A DNA stretch of 64,000 nt from Chloroflexi bacterium HGW-Chloroflexi-6 (GTDB taxonomy: Bacteria; Chloroflexota; Anaerolineae; Anaerolineales; Villigracilaceae), in NCBI GenBank assembly GCA_002840685.1, contig PHBU01000022.1, forward strand, positions 1 through 64,000, read 5' to 3'. How positions within the stretch are numbered: the first letter of the stretch is position 1; each line of letters begins with the position of its first letter. Both the position numbers and the translations under genes were made by a program. The notes under the pieces are model-generated. The model was not told the DNA's origin. It searched no databases and worked only from the letters and a program-made list of their open reading frames with translations. Shown piece after piece: positions 59,112 to 64,000 of the stretch.

Positions 59112-60143
59112 ATGACAGCATTCTGGCAAAAATGGCGGGCTTCGTGGCGCGATACCTTGTTGTTGTTGCGTGAATTCCGCAGCCCGTTGATGTTGTTCGC
59201 CCTGGCAATCTCGGGCAGTGGGTTTCTTTATTACCAGATCGCGGCCTGGGTTGGCGAACCCCTGAACAGCCTGGTCGAAGCGATTTACACGACCCTTTCG
59301 CTTTCCTTCCTGCAACCGTTGGGAGATTTTCCGTCCCACCCGGCCTTGCAGGTTTTCTTTTTTCTGATGCCAATCATCGGGATCGGCCTGCTGGCGACCG
59401 GGCTGGCAGATTTTGGCGTGATGCTCTTCAATCGTCGCGCGCGCAGCAAGGAGTGGGAAATGGCAGTTGCTTCCACCTTTTCTAATCACACCATCCTGAT
59501 CGGGCTGGGGCACCTCGGCTATCGCGTCATCCAGAATCTGCACGAAATGGATGAACCGGTCGTGGTGATCGAGTTGAACCCCAGCGCCGATCTGACCGCC
59601 ACCGTCCAGGCGATGAACATCCCGGTTCTGCAGGATGACGCCACCCGTCAACTGGCGCTCGAGGCAGCTGGCGTGCGCCGGGCGCGGACGATTTTGCTGT
59701 GCACCCAAAACGACTCAATGAACCTGCAGATCGCTGTCAAAGCCCGCAGCCTGAACCCGGTTATCCGCGTGGTGATTCGGATCTTCGATGATGATTTTGC
59801 GCAATCCCTGCAGGAACAGTTCGGCTTTTCGGCCCTGAGCGCCACCAGCATGGCCGCCCCGGCCTTTGCCGCTGCCGCCGCCGGGGCAGATGTCACCCGA
59901 CCGATCACCATTGAAGGCGAAGCGCTCAGCCTGGGACGGCTGAAGGTTGGCAAGGTATCAAAACTAAACAACGCGAACGTGGCGCGCATCGAACAAAAAT
60001 ATGACGTCAGCGTGGTGATGCTTAAACGCGCCGGCGAACCGGATTTGCATCCGCTCGGCACGCGCATTTTGAATGAAGGCGACACGTTGGCCGTGCTGGG
60101 CAACCCGCAGAAGATAAGTGTCCTAGTTCATGACAATCAATAA
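59112..60143 (+). CDS. Channel-like protein with RCK (TrkA-N/TrkA-C) domains
   Basis: 343 residues. Two membrane segments (about 22-42 and 75-100) bracket LSLSFLQPLGDFP, which occupies the place of the K+ channel pore but lacks TVGYGD. Cytoplasmic TrkA-N follows with the nucleotide loop GLGHLGYRV and VVVIELNP, then a TrkA-C-like domain (LGRLKVGKVSKLNN and LGTRILNEGDTLAVLG). By family a ligand-gated ion channel subunit, with an altered pore. It overlaps the next gene by 14 bases. Ion selectivity is unknown. Confidence 0.85.
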   Translation: MTAFWQKWRASWRDTLLLLREFRSPLMLFALAISGSGFLYYQIAAWVGEPLNSLVEAIYTTLSLSFLQPLGDFPSHPALQVFFFLMPIIGIGLLATGLADFGVMLFNRRARSKEWEMAVASTFSNHTILIGLGHLGYRVIQNLHEMDEPVVVIELNPSADLTATVQAMNIPVLQDDATRQLALEAAGVRRARTILLCTQNDSMNLQIAVKARSLNPVIRVVIRIFDDDFAQSLQEQFGFSALSATSMAAPAFAAAAAGADVTRPITIEGEALSLGRLKVGKVSKLNNANVARIEQKYDVSVVMLKRAGEPDLHPLGTRILNEGDTLAVLGNPQKISVLVHDNQ

Positions 60144-60501
60144 AGAGCTTGTTGTCGGATTGGTTGGTGTTTGCGCTTCAGGAAAAACCACTCTGGGCGC
60201 AAAGCTTAGGGCGCGCGGTTACAAAATCAAACACATCGCGCAGGAACACTCGTTTGTCAAAGATATGTGGAAGAAAATAGGCAAGCCCGACCTGCTGATT
60301 TTTCTGGACGCCAGCTACGAAACATCCATGCAGCGTCGCCGCCTGGACTGGACCCCGGCCGATTACAACGAGCAGCAGCGCCGCCTGGAGCATGCCCGCG
60401 AGCATGCCGACCTGCACATCCAGACCGACCGATTGAGCGCTGAAGAAGTCGAAGCGCAAGTGCTTAAATTTCTAAAAAAGGTGGGGAATGAAACTGGATA
60501 A
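60130..60501 (+). CDS. Small P-loop protein
   Basis: 123 residues. Walker A GVCASGKTTLGAKL at residues 14-27, then FLDASYETSMQRRRLDW, like small kinases such as dephospho-CoA or adenylate-kinase types but much shorter, without a clear lid. Possibly a nucleoside or metabolite kinase, or nucleotide-binding switch. Overlaps both neighbours by 14 bases. Substrate not deducible. Confidence 0.75.
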   Translation: MTINKELVVGLVGVCASGKTTLGAKLRARGYKIKHIAQEHSFVKDMWKKIGKPDLLIFLDASYETSMQRRRLDWTPADYNEQQRRLEHAREHADLHIQTDRLSAEEVEAQVLKFLKKVGNETG

Positions 60502-60811
60502 ATTACACGCCGTAACCATCGGCCTTAATCGCAGATTCCCTGACGGGAACGAACCCTTTCAAATCATGACGCGCTTGCTTGAAGAATGCGGGGAATTGGC
60601 CAAGGATGTCAATCACTTTGAGGGAACCGGCATTAAACGGCAAAAATATGGGGAGCCGGATAAAAATCACCTGGCCAAAGAAGTGATGGATGTTTTGCGA
60701 TCAGCGCTGCAAGTGGCAATTTATTATGGCGTTGAGCGTGAGTTAGAGTCTCATATTGAGAACAACTGCCAACGTTTGAAACAAGAAGGCCATTTGGGGA
60801 AAGAAGAGTAA
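60488..60811 (+). CDS. MazG-like nucleotide pyrophosphohydrolase
   Basis: 107 residues. Motif RLLEECGELAKDVNHFEG (ExxE) and LAKEVMDVLRSALQ (ExxD) give the four metal-binding acids of all-alpha MazG/dUTPase-type enzymes, which hydrolyse NTPs to NMPs. Short single-domain form, closer to small MazG-like housecleaning proteins than to E. coli MazG. Last gene of the overlapping run before secD. Confidence 0.85.
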   Translation: MKLDKLHAVTIGLNRRFPDGNEPFQIMTRLLEECGELAKDVNHFEGTGIKRQKYGEPDKNHLAKEVMDVLRSALQVAIYYGVERELESHIENNCQRLKQEGHLGKEE

Positions 60812-60841
60812 TCCGCTTTTCTAAAATCTGTTGAATGGGGG

Positions 60842-60880
60842 TATAATCGCCAATTGCGCCAGCCATTGGCTGGTATTTTT
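60842..60880 (+). promoter_or_regulatory. secD promoter -10 and leader hairpin
   Basis: TATAAT (60842-60847) without a good -35, followed in the leader by CCAGCC-ATT-GGCTGG (60859-60873) and ATTTTT. This looks like a small intrinsic terminator inside the leader, 20 bases before the secD ribosome site, so attenuation is possible. Confidence 0.5.
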
Positions 60881-60900
60881 GTGGACGGAGTAGGAATAGC

Positions 60901-62259
60901 ATGATTAGAAACCTTTGGCCCCGGCTGGTTCTCATTCTCATGATTGCCGCATTGGCAATCTGGGTTAGCGCCAGCGATACACTGAAATTACCAAACCCCT
61001 TCAATGGAACAACCCTGTTCGAGCGCGATGTCACCCCGCGCCTGGGCCTCGATCTGCAAGGCGGCCTGCAAGTATTGCTCGAGGCTGACCTGCCCGAAGA
61101 TGCCGAGATCAGCGCCGAGGATATGGAAGTTGCCCGCAGCATTGTGGAGAATCGTACCAATGCCCTGGGCGTTTCCGAAAACCTGCTGCAGGTAGCCGGT
61201 GAACGCCGCATCGTCGGCGAGTTCCCTGGCGTGCAAGACGCTGAAGCCGTATTGGCCACCATCCAGCAGACAGGCTTGCTGGAATTTGTCGATACCGGCT
61301 CGACCCCGCTCGAAAAAGGCACGATCATCAAGACGGACCTGGCAGAAGGCAGCGAAACCGTCACAGCCGGAGTAACCGAAGGCGAAATCATCTACCATAC
61401 GGTAATGACCGGCCGCGAAGTTCAAACTGTCGGCGTTTCCCAAGACCAACTGGGCAGCTACCAGATCGATTTCACCCTCAAGCCAGATGGAAGCACAGTT
61501 TTTGGCGATCATACTGCCGCAAATGTCGGCAAGTATCTGACAATCGTTCTGGACAAAGAAGTGATCTCCTCCCCGCGCATCGACTCGGCCATTTACGGCG
61601 GTCAGGGCATGATCTCCGGCCAATTCACTCCAGAAGAAGCCAATGCTTTCGCTGTGCAGTTGCGCTACGGCTCGCTGCCCATCCCGCTTAAAATCGTCGA
61701 AACCCGCATCATCGGCCCGACCCTCGGCGAAGATTCTTTGAACAAATCGCTGATCGCCGGCCTGGTGGGTATGACGATCGTGATGCTCTTCATGGGCATC
61801 TACTATCGCCTGCCCGGCCTGGTTGCGAATGTCTCGATCCTGTTCTACGCCCTGGTCGCTTTCGCCCTGTTCAAGTACATCCCGGTCACGTTGACCCTGG
61901 CCGGTATAGCAGGCTTCCTGCTTTCGACCGGCTCGGCACTGGATGCGAACATCCTGATCTTTGAGCGCATAAAAGAAGAACTGCGCAACGGGAAGACCAT
62001 CCTGCAAGCGATCGACCTGGGCTGGATCCGCGCCCGCCCCTCCATTCTCGACTCGAACTTTGCGACCCTGATCACCTCCGGTATTTTATGGTGGTTCGGC
62101 TCGACCTTCGGCGCGACCATCGTCAAAGGCTTCTCTTTGACCCTGGCGCTGGGTGTGGCGATATCACTTTTCACTGCGATCTTCGTTACCCGCACCCTGC
62201 TGGCGCTGGTGATTAAATACTTCCAACCCAAAAACCTTGAAAAATGGTTTGGAATTTAG
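60901..62259 (+). CDS. secD: Protein translocase subunit SecD
   Basis: 452 residues. SecD assists SecYEG by using proton motive force to pull proteins out. TM1 at about 7-24, then LGLDLQGGLQVLLE and the large P1 domain with VENRTNALGVSE, then TM2-6 with GSALDANILIFERIKEEL and SGILWWFG. Sequence is full-length and the conserved Asp in LGLDLQGG is present. secF follows immediately. Leader hairpin noted separately. Confidence 0.96.
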   Translation: MIRNLWPRLVLILMIAALAIWVSASDTLKLPNPFNGTTLFERDVTPRLGLDLQGGLQVLLEADLPEDAEISAEDMEVARSIVENRTNALGVSENLLQVAGERRIVGEFPGVQDAEAVLATIQQTGLLEFVDTGSTPLEKGTIIKTDLAEGSETVTAGVTEGEIIYHTVMTGREVQTVGVSQDQLGSYQIDFTLKPDGSTVFGDHTAANVGKYLTIVLDKEVISSPRIDSAIYGGQGMISGQFTPEEANAFAVQLRYGSLPIPLKIVETRIIGPTLGEDSLNKSLIAGLVGMTIVMLFMGIYYRLPGLVANVSILFYALVAFALFKYIPVTLTLAGIAGFLLSTGSALDANILIFERIKEELRNGKTILQAIDLGWIRARPSILDSNFATLITSGILWWFGSTFGATIVKGFSLTLALGVAISLFTAIFVTRTLLALVIKYFQPKNLEKWFGI

Positions 62260-62269
62260 GAGACAGACA

Positions 62270-63184
62270 ATGATTGACATTCTTGGAAAACGTTACTGGT
62301 TGTTCGCCCTGTCTCTGCTGGTGATCATCCCCGGCTTGCTGATCCTGGCTTTCGGCGGCATGCCGCTCTCGATCGACTTTACCGGCGGCTCCCTGCTCGA
62401 AATCCAGTTCAGCTCAACCTCCCCGGCTCCGGCTGAGATTCTGGCAGTGTACGAATCGCTCAATATCAGCGGCGCAACCGTTCAGACCACCGAAAACAAC
62501 GCTGTGATCATCCGTTCGTCCTTCCTGGATGATGCCACCCGTGAAACGGTGCTCAACGGTTTGCAAGCCGCCTTTGGTGAGACCGAACTGCTGCGCTACG
62601 ACTCGGTCGGCCCGGCCATCGGTCAGCAGGTCACCCAGCGCGCCGCGTTCGCCGTAGGCGTGGCTGCCCTGGCAGTCATCGTCTACATCGTTTTCACCTT
62701 CCGCGGTATCCAGCACGCTGAACGTTACGGCCTGATGGCCATCCTGGCGATGATCCACGATGTGGCAGTTGTCTTTTCGATGGCCGGGATTGGCTCGCTC
62801 CTGCTCGGCTGGGAAATGGACGCGCTCTTCCTGACCGCCCTGCTGACCGTGATCGGTTTCTCGGTGCAGGATAAGATCGTGGTCTTCGACCGCATCCGCG
62901 AAAACGCCACCATCCTGCGCCGCCTGCCTTACGAAACCCTGGTCAACCACTCGATCGTCCAGACCCTGCAGCGCTCGATCAACACCCAGTTGATGACCGT
63001 TGAATTCCTGCTGCTGGCCCTGGCCCTGTTCGGCGGCGTGACCCTGCAAGAATTTTCTGTCATTTTGCTGGTCGGCCTGTTGAGCGGTACATATTCCTCG
63101 ATCTTCATCGCCGCACCGCTGTTGGTCGTCTGGGAAACCGGCGAATGGAAGACCTGGTTTGGTCGCAAACCAAGCATCGCTTAA
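62270..63184 (+). CDS. secF: Protein translocase subunit SecF
   Basis: 304 residues from MIDILGKRYW (AGGAGACAG just before). Partner of SecD: six membrane segments with the first external loop containing SIDFTGGSLLEI and later FSVQDKIVVFDRIREN, NTQLMTVEFLLLA. Starts 10 bases after secD. Normal length and all family signatures present. Terminator follows. Confidence 0.96.
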   Translation: MIDILGKRYWLFALSLLVIIPGLLILAFGGMPLSIDFTGGSLLEIQFSSTSPAPAEILAVYESLNISGATVQTTENNAVIIRSSFLDDATRETVLNGLQAAFGETELLRYDSVGPAIGQQVTQRAAFAVGVAALAVIVYIVFTFRGIQHAERYGLMAILAMIHDVAVVFSMAGIGSLLLGWEMDALFLTALLTVIGFSVQDKIVVFDRIRENATILRRLPYETLVNHSIVQTLQRSINTQLMTVEFLLLALALFGGVTLQEFSVILLVGLLSGTYSSIFIAAPLLVVWETGEWKTWFGRKPSIA

Positions 63185-63205
63185 GCAATTCTGAAGTTCA
63201 ACATC

Positions 63206-63242
63206 AAAGCCTGTGCCCTTTCAAGCGGCACAGGCTTTTTTT
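63206..63242 (+). terminator. Rho-independent terminator of secDF
   Basis: 12-bp stem (63206-63217 / 63227-63238), 9-nt loop and a seven-T run. Confidence 0.93.
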
Positions 63243-63312
63243 ATCAGGGCTGGTTTCGTCACCTTCCCCTCCCGCTCGGGTTATAGGGATAAACCCACTT
63301 ACAGGTTAACCC

Positions 63313-64000
63313 ATGGACATTTCCCAAACCATCCACCTGCTCGGCGACCTGCTCGGCAAAGTTATCAGCGAAATCGAATCCCCGGCCATTTTCGATGCCG
63401 AGGAGCAGATCCGGTCCCAGGCCAAAGCCCGTCGCAACGGGGACCTGCGCGCCGATTCCCGGCTGCGAGAAGCCGTCGCCGCCCTGAACAAGGAAGAAGT
63501 GCGCGCCGTCGCCGCCGCTTTCACCACCTACTTCGACCTGATCAACCTGGCCGAAGAAAATTCGCGCGTCAGCATCCTGCGCCAGCGCGAGCGCAAAAGC
63601 CACCCGCGCCCCGAACACGACTCGATCGGCGAAGCGATTGCCACCTTGAAAAACGCGGGCGTCACGCGCGAACAAATGGCCGAACTGCTCAAGGAACTAT
63701 CCATCGAACTTGTTCTGACCGCCCACCCGACCGAGGCCCGCCGCCGGACGATTCTCTCAAAAATCCAGCGCATCACCACCGCGCTCGAACAACTCAGCCA
63801 GCCAGACCTGCTGCCGCGCGAAGAGCGCGAACTGCTCGATACGATCGCTGTCGAGATCACAACCTTGTGGCTGAGCGAACGCGCCCGCACCAGCAAACCC
63901 GCCGTGACCGACGAAGTGCGCACCGGACTGTATTTCATCGAAGCAGCCTTCTGGCAAACCCTGCCGCAGCTCTACGAAGACCTCGAGCGCGCCCTGGCCG
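63313..64000 (+). CDS. ppc: Phosphoenolpyruvate carboxylase, N-terminal part (cut by window edge)
   Basis: The frame starts at ATG 63313 and is open to the end, giving 229 residues of a protein expected to be about 900. Translation begins MDISQTIHLLGDLLGKV and contains IELVLTAHPTEARRRTI, the His-containing catalytic motif of PEP carboxylase. The enzyme makes oxaloacetate from PEP and bicarbonate to feed the TCA cycle. The remaining active-site motifs are outside the window. Confidence 0.9.
   Translation, partial: MDISQTIHLLGDLLGKVISEIESPAIFDAEEQIRSQAKARRNGDLRADSRLREAVAALNKEEVRAVAAAFTTYFDLINLAEENSRVSILRQRERKSHPRPEHDSIGEAIATLKNAGVTREQMAELLKELSIELVLTAHPTEARRRTILSKIQRITTALEQLSQPDLLPREERELLDTIAVEITTLWLSERARTSKPAVTDEVRTGLYFIEAAFWQTLPQLYEDLERALA

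Noticed and set aside
55619..60811. Defence island claim for the UvrD-like/MazG run
   Set aside because: No restriction, toxin, integrase or phage gene nearby and secDF follows directly; kept only as an unusual operon.

Overview
The window (GC-rich, roughly 55-60%) looks like a chromosome segment of a Chloroflexota bacterium, most likely class Anaerolineae. This is inferred from gene content, not from a marker-gene tree. The pointers are F420 biosynthesis (cofD, cofC) with an LLM-class flavin/F420 oxidoreductase, a SufR-regulated SUF cluster using SufU, an SLH-domain beta-helix surface protein, many lipoproteins with Pro/Thr-rich linkers and no outer-membrane assembly genes, and secreted malectin/CBM proteins. 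No rRNA, tRNA, CRISPR array, transposase or phage gene was recognised. No gene-free stretch exceeds 300 bases.

Layout. 1-1.2 kb: 3' end of a secreted malectin/CBM protein. 1.2-6.2 kb (minus strand): a CsoR-controlled copper operon, csoR - copZ - copA - lipoprotein - TauE/SafE-cupredoxin fusion - small HMA protein, with a near-consensus promoter and a G/C-tract operator. 6.3-14.6 kb: an orphan histidine kinase, DegV, acetyl-CoA synthetase, membrane and lipoproteins, and an XRE-cupin regulator. 14.6-21.3 kb: the most unusual region, an ArsR-type regulator followed by an octaheme tetrathionate-reductase-family cytochrome, a heptaheme cytochrome fused to a cytochrome b membrane domain, and two half-size YeeE/YedE transporters, the second carrying a Cys-less rhodanese domain. 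It looks like a self-contained sulfur-oxyanion uptake and respiration module. A CRP-like palindrome lies upstream.

21.3-28.8 kb: an SDR enzyme with an altered catalytic tetrad, DUF503, a pair of glutaredoxin-like proteins, a lipoprotein, a MerR regulator, and glycogen synthase plus 4-alpha-glucanotransferase. 28.9-34.9 kb: an accessory stretch (YwqG-like, two-component system, MDR reductase, DinB, SRPBCC, DUF1697). 35-42.5 kb: divergent suf loci, sufR-sufT on the minus strand and sufC-B-D-(small protein)-S-U-Rieske on the plus strand. 42.5-46.1 kb: PPOX-family flavoprotein, CofD, CofC and LLM oxidoreductase, i.e. F420 synthesis and use.

46.1-55.5 kb: a HAD-DinB fusion, a Cys-rich protein, a 1171-residue SLH beta-helix protein with a large internal duplication, EF-P with Arg at the modification site, an S49 peptidase, a DUF4350-like protein and a monoheme cytochrome lipoprotein. 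55.6-60.8 kb: a tightly packed, partly overlapping run (UvrD-like ATPase, methyltransferase, SpoIIE-type phosphatase, RCK/TrkA channel-like protein, P-loop protein, MazG-like protein), then secD-secF and the start of phosphoenolpyruvate carboxylase, cut by the window edge.
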